From assembly GCA_025057795.1 (NCBI GenBank), contig JANXEP010000037.1, positions 1-5,436 of the forward strand: 5,436 nt of DNA. The letters are read 5' to 3'. Positions 1 to 5,308 of this stretch are shown here, piece after piece. The translations under genes were made by a program, and so were the position numbers. Under the pieces are notes generated by a model that saw only the letters and a list, made by a program, of their open reading frames with translations, was not told the origin of the DNA and made no database searches. This DNA comes from Candidatus Bathyarchaeota archaeon. GTDB taxonomy: Archaea > Thermoproteota > Bathyarchaeia > Bathyarchaeales > UBA233. Position 1 is the stretch's first letter, and each line of letters opens with the position of its first letter.

Positions 1-37
1 CTAGACGACCGGCCCTTGAATATCCTAAATTGCTTTG

Positions 38-427
38 CTATATGAGGATTGTTATTACGCTGCATTCTTCGGTTGCCTTTGCCTGTTCTTTGTCCGACGT
101 TAACAGCGGAGCGTTGGTGTTTGCTGCCAAGGCTATGAATAATGCGTCGTAAATTGTGATTTTATTTTTTGTTGCAATTTCTAAAGCCTTTGGGAAATGA
201 TCTGACTGTGACACTATCTTAACTACTTTTGGGATATGCTCTATTATTTTCTTTGCAGTTTCAAGGTCAACCTCGCCTCTAAGAATCTTCTTTACCAGCG
301 CATTTGCCGCTTCTTTCAACGCTAAGTCCAGCGTTATGCACCCCTCTATCAGATGTTTCTCAACGTTTTCCCAACCATCTTCTTTGGCTATGTATTTAAT
401 TAGGGCTGAGGAATCAATGACTTTCAC
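38..427 (-). CDS. vapC: VapC-type PIN-domain ribonuclease toxin
   Basis: This 129-residue protein is a single PIN domain, the usual size for a VapC toxin, which is a Mg2+-dependent endoribonuclease that cuts specific cytoplasmic RNAs when not held by its antitoxin. The four acidic metal-binding residues of PIN nucleases are visible: D5 in the N-terminal VIDSSAL strand, E39 in LKEAANAL, D94 in YDALFIALA and D112 in LLTSDKE. The site therefore looks intact and the toxin active. The start is GTG at 427-425, preceded closely by a purine-rich GAGGGGAG on the minus strand. The start lies inside the last codons of the upstream vapB gene (14-base overlap), so translation of the two is probably coupled. 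The RNA target cannot be read from sequence. Recognition comes from the motif pattern, the length and the VapB-like partner. Confidence 0.93.
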   Translation of the reverse strand: MKVIDSSALIKYIAKEDGWENVEKHLIEGCITLDLALKEAANALVKKILRGEVDLETAKKIIEHIPKVVKIVSQSDHFPKALEIATKNKITIYDALFIALAANTNAPLLTSDKEQAKATEECSVITILI

Positions 428-644
428 GGTCTCCCCTCACAGATCTCTCGGCAAACCCTCTCTCTGAAGGCTTAACTTTTTCAAGAATTTTCCTCATAAC
501 CTCTGTTTCCTCTTTCAGGCGAAGTTTCCAGAAAAGTTCTTCCAAGTGTTTTCTGACGGCTTCTGATATGTTGACACCTGCCTTCTCAAGGGTTTCCTTG
601 ACCTCTTTTTTCACACGAACGGCTATCACCGATGTTTGCGACAT
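414..644 (-). CDS. vapB: VapB-type antitoxin (ribbon-helix-helix)
   Basis: This 76-residue protein is the antitoxin of the VapBC pair. Residues 4-12 (TSVIAVRVK) form the predicted DNA-contacting beta strand of a ribbon-helix-helix fold. Helices follow at about 13-21 and 26-40, separated by the AGVN turn. The C-terminal part, about 44-76, is highly charged and ends in a GFAERSVRGDRES segment like the tail that other archaeal VapB proteins insert into the toxin. Known family behaviour is to neutralise VapC directly and to repress the operon by binding an operator as a dimer or as a VapB-VapC complex. The ATG at 644-642 has only a weak Shine-Dalgarno (GTGAG). A TATA-like box lies about 33 bases upstream, so the transcript is probably nearly leaderless. 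A dyad centred at 658.5 lies between that box and the start and is a candidate operator. Confidence 0.9.
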   Translation of the reverse strand: MSQTSVIAVRVKKEVKETLEKAGVNISEAVRKHLEELFWKLRLKEETEVMRKILEKVKPSERGFAERSVRGDRESH

Positions 645-646
645 GT

Positions 647-670
647 TTACTCACAGTATACATAGAGTAA
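647..670. promoter_or_regulatory. Candidate vapBC operator (24-base dyad)
   Basis: TTACTC (647-652) and GAGTAA (665-670) are perfect inverted arms, and the hexamer GTATAC (656-661) is itself a palindrome with exactly the same centre (658.5). The spacers on either side are 3 bases and not symmetrical. The dyad fills the space between the vapB TATA box and the predicted transcription start, where a bound ribbon-helix-helix repressor would block initiation. Binding by VapB is inferred from position and from the autoregulation usual in the family. Confidence 0.55.
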
Positions 671-673
671 CAA

Positions 674-681
674 CATATAAA
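674..681 (-). promoter_or_regulatory. TATA box of vapBC
   Basis: Read on the minus strand, the element is TTTATATG, a close match to the archaeal BoxA consensus. Its centre (677.5) predicts transcription starting about 26 bases downstream, near 651, only some 7 bases before the vapB ATG. No transcript evidence is available. The element is nearly symmetrical and could also be read on the plus strand, giving a longer leader for the ATP-grasp gene. Confidence 0.6.
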
Positions 682-682
682 T

Positions 683-703
683 CTTGCGAAGGTTCTTAGC
701 AAG
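683..703. promoter_or_regulatory. Second inverted repeat between the divergent promoters
   Basis: The outer arms CTTGC (683-687) and GCAAG (699-703) are perfect complements. After one mismatch (688/698), the inner arms AAG (689-691) and CTT (695-697) continue the symmetry around a GTT centre. Eight of nine base pairs match. It starts directly upstream of the vapB TATA box on that gene's strand and ends just before the AT-rich element upstream of the ATP-grasp gene. It would not lie in the predicted vapB transcript, so a DNA-binding site is more likely than an RNA hairpin. The binding protein is unknown. Confidence 0.4.
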
Positions 704-705
704 CA

Positions 706-720
706 CATAAAATATTAAAA
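706..720 (+). promoter_or_regulatory. Putative TATA element of the ATP-grasp operon
   Basis: This AT-rich stretch reads ATAAAATATTAAAA. It lies 40 to 55 bases before the TTG start and would place transcription initiation at about 735-743, upstream of the GGTGAT ribosome binding site. It is a weak match to BoxA. The element at 674-681 read on the plus strand is the main alternative. Confidence 0.35.
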
Positions 721-750
721 TGCCGCCTAAACATATCTCAGCGACAACCA

Positions 751-756
751 GGTGAT
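751..756 (+). promoter_or_regulatory. Ribosome binding site that fixes a TTG start
   Basis: GGTGAT is a perfect complement of the archaeal 16S rRNA 3' end (AUCACC) and sits 3 bases before the TTG at 760-762. The ATG at 755-757, inside the same stretch, meets a stop after two codons, so the TTG is the only sensible start. Confidence 0.7.
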
Positions 757-759
757 GCT

Positions 760-1842
760 TTGAAAAAGATTATAGTTACTGGCGCCGGCGGCCCAGCTGG
801 CATAAACTTTATAATGTCCCTTCGCATTGCTCCAGAAAAGATCTTCGTTGTTGGAACCGAAGCGAATGAGCATTTCATTCATTTGGCGCCAGCTGATAGG
901 AGGTATCTGGTTCCACGGGCTGATGAGAAAGATTACATCGACAGGTTGAATGAAATAATCCTAAAGGAGAATGCCGAGTTTCTACATGCACAAACTGACA
1001 CTGAGGTGGCTGTCGTCTCAGAAAATCGTGAAAAAATCAAGGCAAACCTGTTTCTGCCATCAAAAAGGACCGTGAAAATATGCCAAGATAAGCTGGAATC
1101 TGCCCAAATATGGATGAAAAAAGGCGTGCCGGTGGCAAAAACTATAAAGGTCTGCGATGAAGATGACGTTGACAGAGCCTTCGAAGAGCTCGGCAGTCCC
1201 ATCTGGATAAGGGCGCGCCACGGCGCTGGCGGAAGGGGAAGCACACCAGCCTACAACAGAGAAACAGCCCTTTCATGGATCAATTACTGGCGAGCACGCG
1301 GCATGAAATGGGAGTTCATTGCCCAAGAACACTTGCCGGGCAGGAACATGGGTTTCCACAGTCTCTGGAAGGATGGAGAGCTTGTAACGTCCATGGCTAG
1401 AGAACGCGTTGAATACATATACCCGCACCTTGCGCCCTCTGGAGTAACAGGTACACCAGCCGTTCAAAGAACCATTCACGATGATGATGTGAATAAAATT
1501 GCAACGGAAGCTGTTCTCGCCATAGACCCAAACTTTAATGGGATAGCATGTGTAGACCTTAAGGAAAACAAGAATGGTGCACCCTATGTGACAGAAATTA
1601 ACGCCTCAAGAATGTTCACCACGTCGTTCTTCTTCTCATTCGCAAGCAGGATTCTACGCAAAGACCACTATGCAAACATTCCCTACTTGTATGTGAAACT
1701 GGCTTTTAGGGATAGTGTTCCGGAAATACCAAAATACAATATTTTACCCGAAAACATTTACTGGATACGTCATATTGATGCTCCCGCAAAACTTGTTAAA
1801 GATGGCAGAATTGTTGGCGAAATGTACTGTTGGTGTGAATGA
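760..1842 (+). CDS. ATP-grasp ligase (CarB/PylC-like)
   Basis: This 360-residue protein has an N-terminal Rossmann-like pre-ATP-grasp domain (about 1-100, with GAGGPAG at 8-14). An ATP-grasp domain follows (about 105-300). Visible marks are the DK pair at 110-111, the glycine-rich nucleotide loop RARHGAGGRGS at 151-161, the QEHLPG adenine-hinge region near 189-194, D266, and the metal-binding E279-x-N281 followed by R284. The metal ligands are present, so the enzyme should be active. ATP-grasp enzymes join a carboxylate to an amine or similar nucleophile through an acylphosphate. It resembles one half of the carbamoyl-phosphate synthase large chain, but no glutaminase or second half is nearby, so it is not CarB. 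It begins the three-gene operon and overlaps the DUF354 gene by 4 bases (ATGA). Beside glycan genes it may amidate or aminoacylate a sugar carboxylate; that is inference. PylC-type or other amino-acid ligase roles cannot be excluded. Confidence 0.8.
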   Translation: MKKIIVTGAGGPAGINFIMSLRIAPEKIFVVGTEANEHFIHLAPADRRYLVPRADEKDYIDRLNEIILKENAEFLHAQTDTEVAVVSENREKIKANLFLPSKRTVKICQDKLESAQIWMKKGVPVAKTIKVCDEDDVDRAFEELGSPIWIRARHGAGGRGSTPAYNRETALSWINYWRARGMKWEFIAQEHLPGRNMGFHSLWKDGELVTSMARERVEYIYPHLAPSGVTGTPAVQRTIHDDDVNKIATEAVLAIDPNFNGIACVDLKENKNGAPYVTEINASRMFTTSFFFSFASRILRKDHYANIPYLYVKLAFRDSVPEIPKYNILPENIYWIRHIDAPAKLVKDGRIVGEMYCWCE

Positions 1843-2828
1843 TGCGTGTGTGGTATGACGCGTGCACTGGAAAACATGTTCGATATGGCGCGGCAATAGC
1901 GAAGAGACTTAGAGAAAAAGGACATGAGGTCATACTAACAACTCGAAGACACCCGGATACTGTAAATTTGGCGGCATTATTAGGGGAGAATTTCGTTGCT
2001 GTTGGCAGATATGATCCGAGGTCTCCTATGACGAGGCTTAAGGAAAGTTTAAAGCGTCAACTGCGTTTCTGTAAAATGTTTGAGAAAGCTGTTCCTGACG
2101 TTGCTATTTCGCATCGATCCGTTGAATTATGTAGAGTGGCGTTTGGGCTAGGAATACCAAACATATCCACTCATGACACTGTGCATGCGGAGGCTGTCAA
2201 CAGATTGACAATGCCTTTAATCAACTTCTTAGTAGTTTCAAAAGCTCTTCCAGAAAGCTCGGTTGATTGTTATGGAATTAGAAAGATTTTCTGGTTTGAT
2301 GGGGTGGACGAAGTTGCATGGATAAAGGGTTTCAAGCCTGAGGTTAAACATGATTATGCTAAACCCTTAATTGTGGTTAGACAGCTTGAGGAAAGGGCGG
2401 CATACGCCAAGGGCAAAAGCGACTGGACAAAAGCATTAGCAAAAAAGTTAACTTCTATGGGTAATGTCCTGTTTTTGCCAAGATACCAAAAGAGGCCTAT
2501 AAAAGGACTAACTGTTCCCGAGGAATTTGTTGATTCCGCTAGTCTAGTTTCCCAAGCTGACCTCGTAATAAGTGCTGGTGGAACAATAGCCCGTGAGGCT
2601 GCCCTGCAAGGTGTGCCATCAATAGTTGTCGAATCTTTTGAGAAACTTTATGTGAATGATTATCTTGCGGCAAAGGGGTTTCCCATATTCACCGTAAAAA
2701 ACCCCAGCGATGCTTTAAGTTGTGCGAGAAAGCTTATGGGCAAAAGATGGAATGTAAAAGAATTACTGGACAAACTTGAAAATCCAGTAGACGTAATTGA
2801 GAATATAATCGAAAAAGAAATTGAATGA
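1839..2828 (+). CDS. DUF354 family protein, GT-B-like fold
   Basis: This 329-residue protein matches the DUF354 pattern common in archaea. The N-terminal part has a strand-loop-helix, VWYDACTGKHVRYG, leading to LREKGHEVILTTR (4-36). The middle part has SHRSVELCRVAFGLGIPNIS (91-110), followed by a THDT segment. The C-terminal part has DLVISAGGTIAREAALQGVP (241-260), resembling the nucleotide-sugar-binding loop of MurG and UDP-GlcNAc 2-epimerase-like GT-B proteins. Biochemical function in the family is not established; glycosyl transfer or nucleotide-sugar chemistry is the likely class. No membrane segment or signal peptide is evident, so it is probably cytoplasmic. Two adjacent ATG codons are possible starts. 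The one at 1839 overlaps the upstream stop as ATGA and the one at 1842 overlaps it as TGATG. A GGTGTGA just before them could serve either, and tight translational coupling is expected. The downstream epimerase gene starts 12 bases after the stop. Confidence 0.8.
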   Translation: MMRVWYDACTGKHVRYGAAIAKRLREKGHEVILTTRRHPDTVNLAALLGENFVAVGRYDPRSPMTRLKESLKRQLRFCKMFEKAVPDVAISHRSVELCRVAFGLGIPNISTHDTVHAEAVNRLTMPLINFLVVSKALPESSVDCYGIRKIFWFDGVDEVAWIKGFKPEVKHDYAKPLIVVRQLEERAAYAKGKSDWTKALAKKLTSMGNVLFLPRYQKRPIKGLTVPEEFVDSASLVSQADLVISAGGTIAREAALQGVPSIVVESFEKLYVNDYLAAKGFPIFTVKNPSDALSCARKLMGKRWNVKELLDKLENPVDVIENIIEKEIE

Positions 2829-2829
2829 A

Positions 2830-2835
2830 GGTGAT
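2830..2835 (+). promoter_or_regulatory. Ribosome binding site that fixes a GTG start
   Basis: GGTGAT lies 5 bases before the GTG at 2841-2843. The ATG at 2837-2839 is followed by an in-frame stop after four codons, so it cannot be the start. The same hexamer precedes the first gene of the operon. Confidence 0.7.
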
Positions 2836-2840
2836 AATGG

Positions 2841-3860
2841 GTGGAAATTGAAGGGAAAAATGTTTTAATAACTGGTGGAGCCGGCTTTATAGGCTCTCAC
2901 TTGGTGGAGGAATATTTGGCGAACAAAGTCAAAAATGTTATAGTTTATGATGATTTCTCAACTGGAACTATTAAAAACCTAGAACATATTAAAGATGAAA
3001 GATTGAAGATTGTCAAAGGGTCTATTCTCGACCCAATTAAGCTCAACGATGTCATTGAGAAGGGAAAAATTGATATAATAGATCATTTAGCGGCAGAGTT
3101 GGAAGTTTATAGCGGCATAAGGGATTCAGAAAACGACGCCCGCATAAACATTTTCGGTACACTAAATGTTTTGAATGCTGCTTTGAAAAACGGTGTTAGA
3201 AGGGTTTTGTTTGCTTCCTCTGGGGCGGTTTATGGAGAAGCAAAATACTTGCCAATTGATGAAGGTCATCCTTTAGAACCGCACTGGCCTTACGGGGTAA
3301 GCAAGCTCTCTGCAGAACGTTATGTAATACAGTATCACAAGTTGTTTGGTTTAGAAACTGTCGCGTTTAGATACGGCATCGTTTATGGCCCTAGAGAGTG
3401 GTTTGGGCGTGTCTTAACAATGTTTATAAAGCGAATATTTCTGGAAAATAAGCCGCCTGTTGTGTTCGGCGACGGCTCTCAAACTAGGGATTTCATTTAC
3501 GTAGGCGATGTTGTTAAGGCGCACATTCTAGCCGTGGAAAACGATGAGGCTGCGGGTTGCGTGTTCAATATTGGAAGTGGAGAGGGGATTTCCATTAAAG
3601 AATTAGCAAAACTCCTCGTTGACTTCTCTGGTAAAGAGCTGGAATTACTCTTCGACAATCCAGAGGAAGGTTCCGCTTCAAGGTTTCAACCAGAACGTAT
3701 AAGACTTAAAGGCGAATTAAAAAATTTCATATTAGACTCTGCGAAAGCCAAAAAAATTCTTGGATGGCGCCCAAAAATCGACTTTAATAATGGCCTAGCC
3801 AAAGAGGTTGAATGGATTTTGAATTTTCCGGAAAGATGGAGTGGAAAGCCTAGAGTTTAG
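2841..3860 (+). CDS. NAD-dependent epimerase/dehydratase (extended SDR)
   Basis: This 339-residue protein is a full-length extended short-chain dehydrogenase/reductase of the nucleotide-sugar epimerase/dehydratase group. The Rossmann motif GGAGFIG is at 12-18 and the acidic YDD (36-38) after strand 2 favours NAD over NADP. HLAA is at 82-85. The catalytic set is Ser126 or Ser127 in SSGAVYG, Tyr151 and Lys155 in YGVSK. The conserved substrate-domain segment GDGSQTRDFIYVGDVV is at 210-225, and LGW-P near 307-311 is the usual C-terminal mark. All catalytic residues are present. UDP-hexose 4-epimerase-type chemistry is the most common role for this pattern, but 4,6-dehydratase or 5-epimerase activity on another nucleotide sugar cannot be separated by eye. 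It is the last gene of the operon, and its final 11 bases overlap the end of the convergent acyltransferase gene. Confidence 0.88.
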   Translation: MEIEGKNVLITGGAGFIGSHLVEEYLANKVKNVIVYDDFSTGTIKNLEHIKDERLKIVKGSILDPIKLNDVIEKGKIDIIDHLAAELEVYSGIRDSENDARINIFGTLNVLNAALKNGVRRVLFASSGAVYGEAKYLPIDEGHPLEPHWPYGVSKLSAERYVIQYHKLFGLETVAFRYGIVYGPREWFGRVLTMFIKRIFLENKPPVVFGDGSQTRDFIYVGDVVKAHILAVENDEAAGCVFNIGSGEGISIKELAKLLVDFSGKELELLFDNPEEGSASRFQPERIRLKGELKNFILDSAKAKKILGWRPKIDFNNGLAKEVEWILNFPERWSGKPRV

Positions 3861-4368
3861 ATGCCCGCCTCTCCTCAATAAAAATCTTTCTTTTACTCTC
3901 ATATTCTTGTCTTGTCATCATTGGTCTAGCTGGAATCCCTTTAACCACCATATTAGGCGGCACATCTCTTGTCACTACGCTTCCCGCGGCTACCACAGCA
4001 CTTTCGTGCACTGTAACGTTTGGAAGTATTGTTACACATCCACCTATGACCACATTATCCTTTATTATCGATGGGGTTAGACATTTACTATGGGGGAATT
4101 TATCATTTAACAGGCTGGTGTTAGGGCCTATAAAGACGTTATTGCCTATTTGGCATTCGTTTGATATTGTAACGTGGGCTTGAATTACGCAGTTTTTCCC
4201 TATTGCAACATTTCTGCCGATGTCACAAAAACTGCCTATGCGGGTTCCGTCGCCTATTCGGGCGTTGTCGCCTATAACCACATAATTCCAGATCGTGACA
4301 TCTCTGCCAAATTGAACATTTTCGCCTATTATCACGCCTTTGCCCATTTTAGGGGTTGGCGCGCTCAT
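3850..4368 (-). CDS. Left-handed beta-helix acyltransferase (WbpD-like)
   Basis: This 172-residue protein is built almost entirely of hexapeptide repeats of the [IV]-G-x-x type from about 11 to 130 (for example VIIGEN, VIGDNARIGDGTRIG, VAIGKN, QIGNNVFIGPN, VVIGGCVTI). These form the triangular prism of trimeric acyltransferases. VVTRDVPPNMVVKGIPARP at 131-149 is the typical C-terminal closing segment, and a charged helix follows. The overall pattern is closest to the WbpD/WlbB-type sugar-nucleotide N-acetyltransferases, which acetylate an amino group on a UDP-sugar using acetyl-CoA. The donor and sugar here are not shown. The start at 4368-4366 is supported by AGGAGG 7 bases upstream. The gene is divergent from the UGDH-like gene, sharing a short promoter region, and converges on the epimerase gene. 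Maltose- or serine-acetyltransferase-like roles are less likely given the neighbours. Confidence 0.85.
   Translation of the reverse strand: MSAPTPKMGKGVIIGENVQFGRDVTIWNYVVIGDNARIGDGTRIGSFCDIGRNVAIGKNCVIQAHVTISNECQIGNNVFIGPNTSLLNDKFPHSKCLTPSIIKDNVVIGGCVTILPNVTVHESAVVAAGSVVTRDVPPNMVVKGIPARPMMTRQEYESKRKIFIEERRASKL
3885..3915 (+). terminator. Possible T-rich terminator of the three-gene operon
   Basis: About 25 bases after the epimerase stop, the plus strand becomes a pyrimidine-rich tract with TTT and TTTT runs, of the type that ends archaeal transcripts. It lies within the antisense of the acyltransferase coding region, so the pyrimidine bias may simply reflect that gene's lysine-, arginine- and glutamate-rich tail. 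Confidence 0.22.
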
Positions 4369-4375
4369 GGTTTTT

Positions 4376-4381
4376 CCTCCT
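4376..4381 (-). promoter_or_regulatory. Ribosome binding site of the acyltransferase gene
   Basis: AGGAGG on the minus strand, 7 bases before the ATG, is a strong match to the anti-Shine-Dalgarno. It differs from the GGTGAT form seen before the plus-strand genes. Confidence 0.75.
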
Positions 4382-4386
4382 TTGCC

Positions 4387-4419
4387 TAGTTTGGTGTGCG
4401 AAGCTTAAATAGTTTGGTG
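4387..4419. repeat. 10-base direct repeat around a shared TATA element
   Basis: TAGTTTGGTG occurs at 4387-4396 and again, identically, at 4410-4419, with starts 23 bases apart (about two helical turns). The copies flank the TATA-like element at 4404-4411 between the divergent acyltransferase and UGDH-like genes. This arrangement suits a regulator binding side by side on one DNA face. The second copy also overlaps the GGTGAT ribosome binding site of the plus-strand gene. Confidence 0.5.
4404..4411 (-). promoter_or_regulatory. TATA-like element of the acyltransferase gene, possibly shared
   Basis: On the minus strand this reads TATTTAAG and predicts a start near 4381-4382, about 13 bases before the acyltransferase ATG. 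Read on the plus strand as CTTAAATA, it would predict a start near 4434, downstream of the TTG at 4427 but upstream of the ATG at 4460. It may serve both directions. Confidence 0.45.
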
Positions 4420-4421
4420 AT
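4416..4421 (+). promoter_or_regulatory. Ribosome binding site supporting the TTG start of the UGDH-like gene
   Basis: GGTGAT lies 5 bases before the TTG at 4427-4429, the same spacing as for the epimerase gene. Part of it belongs to the direct repeat at 4410-4419, so the match may have another cause. Confidence 0.45.
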
Positions 4422-4426
4422 TAGTT

Positions 4427-5308
4427 TTGTCTTTAATCGGAAATAAGGGCTGGTTTAGGATGGTTGAGGAGAGAGTTTTAGTTGTAGGTTTGGGGGAGGT
4501 AGGCCGCCCCCTTTACGAGCTTTTGAAGGAATGTAAAAAGTTTGAAGTTCACGGTTATGATTTGAACACTGACAGGATGCGGGATACCGGGCAGTCAACT
4601 GCTCTGCCCGACAGTTTTGACGTTATGCATGTTTGTATTCCATGCAAAGACAAGGGAGAGTTTGTGGAAAGTATTGCTGGTTATGTAGAGCGTTTTAAGC
4701 CTAAGTTGTTAATTATCAACAGCACTGTTGCACCCGGCACAACTGTCAATGTCTATAAGCGGGTTAAAGGCGCCTGTCTAGTGGCGCACTCGCCCATACG
4801 AGGTGTGCATAAAAGCTTGGAGCACATGAAGTGGGAGTTAAGGCGTTGGACAAAATATGTTGGCGGCGTTGATAAGAAATCAGCAGAAGAAGCAAAAAAA
4901 CATTTTGAAAAGGCGGGGTTTAAAACTAAGATTTTGAAAAGCTGCCTAGAAACGGAGTTGGCTAAGCTTTTTGAAACCACTTATAGGGCTTGGATGATAG
5001 CGTGTTTTCAGGAAATGCATAGGATTAGTAGACATTTTGGCGCAGATTTTGACGATGTAGTTGATTTCATTGAAGACACGCACCGCGTAAGGCTTGATAG
5101 GCCCGTAATGTTTCCAGATATTATAGGTGGACACTGTCTTATCCCTAATACAGAACTGCTTCTACAAAGCTATAATTCGAAATTTTTACATCTAATTTTA
5201 GAGTCCAATGAACAAAGGAAGAAAGAGATTAACGACCAAAATATTAAGGAAGAAATCGAAAAGATTAAAAAAAGAACCGAAATCCTTGAGAAGGACTTGT
5301 TAAGATAA
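4427..5308 (+). CDS. Short UDP-glucose/GDP-mannose dehydrogenase-like protein
   Basis: This 293-residue protein shows the first two domains of the UGDH/ManNAc-dehydrogenase family. GLGEVG (21-26) and D45 form the NAD site and NST is at 98-100. The central helix is ELAKLFETTYRAW (177-189), and IGGHCLIPN (233-241) carries the active-site Cys237. Normal members oxidise a UDP- or GDP-sugar to the uronic acid in two steps and have about 420-440 residues. This one stops before the C-terminal nucleotide-sugar-binding domain and ends in a charged coiled coil (about 265-293). By motif alignment to Streptococcus pyogenes UGDH, Cys260, Lys204 and Thr118 are kept. Glu141, Asn208 and Asp264 become Ile124, Thr184 and Asn241. 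It may bind NAD but act on another substrate or serve as a partner subunit. The TTG start is backed by GGTGAT; ATG at 4460, giving a 282-residue protein, is a real alternative. It is divergent from the acyltransferase. Confidence 0.72.
   Translation: MSLIGNKGWFRMVEERVLVVGLGEVGRPLYELLKECKKFEVHGYDLNTDRMRDTGQSTALPDSFDVMHVCIPCKDKGEFVESIAGYVERFKPKLLIINSTVAPGTTVNVYKRVKGACLVAHSPIRGVHKSLEHMKWELRRWTKYVGGVDKKSAEEAKKHFEKAGFKTKILKSCLETELAKLFETTYRAWMIACFQEMHRISRHFGADFDDVVDFIEDTHRVRLDRPVMFPDIIGGHCLIPNTELLLQSYNSKFLHLILESNEQRKKEINDQNIKEEIEKIKKRTEILEKDLLR

Noticed and set aside
755..757. ATG start for the ATP-grasp gene
   Set aside because: It reaches a stop after two codons and lies within the GGTGAT ribosome binding region; the TTG at 760 is in the proper frame.
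933..1479. Two minus-strand open frames (933-1244 and 1273-1479) inside the ATP-grasp gene
   Set aside because: They lie opposite a clear, motif-bearing ligase, show no recognisable domain and have serine- and phenylalanine-rich antisense composition.
760..1842. Carbamoyl-phosphate synthase large subunit (carB)
   Set aside because: The protein is 360 residues with one ATP-grasp unit, against about 1,070 residues with two in CarB, and there is no carA nearby.
3825..3834. Palindrome TTTCCGGAAA near the epimerase end as a terminator hairpin
   Set aside because: It lies inside the coding region with no loop, and no T run follows on the minus strand directly after it.
4138..4330. Repeated GCCTAT words that resemble a short DNA repeat array
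   Set aside because: They encode the Ile-Gly steps of the hexapeptide repeats on the minus strand, so the repetition is a protein-level effect.
3841..4389. Two plus-strand open frames (3841-4080 and 4174-4389) opposite the acyltransferase
   Set aside because: They are antisense of the hexapeptide-repeat gene, rich in His, Tyr and Ser, and have no family resemblance.
4753..5134. Two minus-strand open frames (4753-4980 and 4946-5134) opposite the UGDH-like gene
   Set aside because: They are shadows of a gene whose Rossmann and Cys motifs fix the coding strand.
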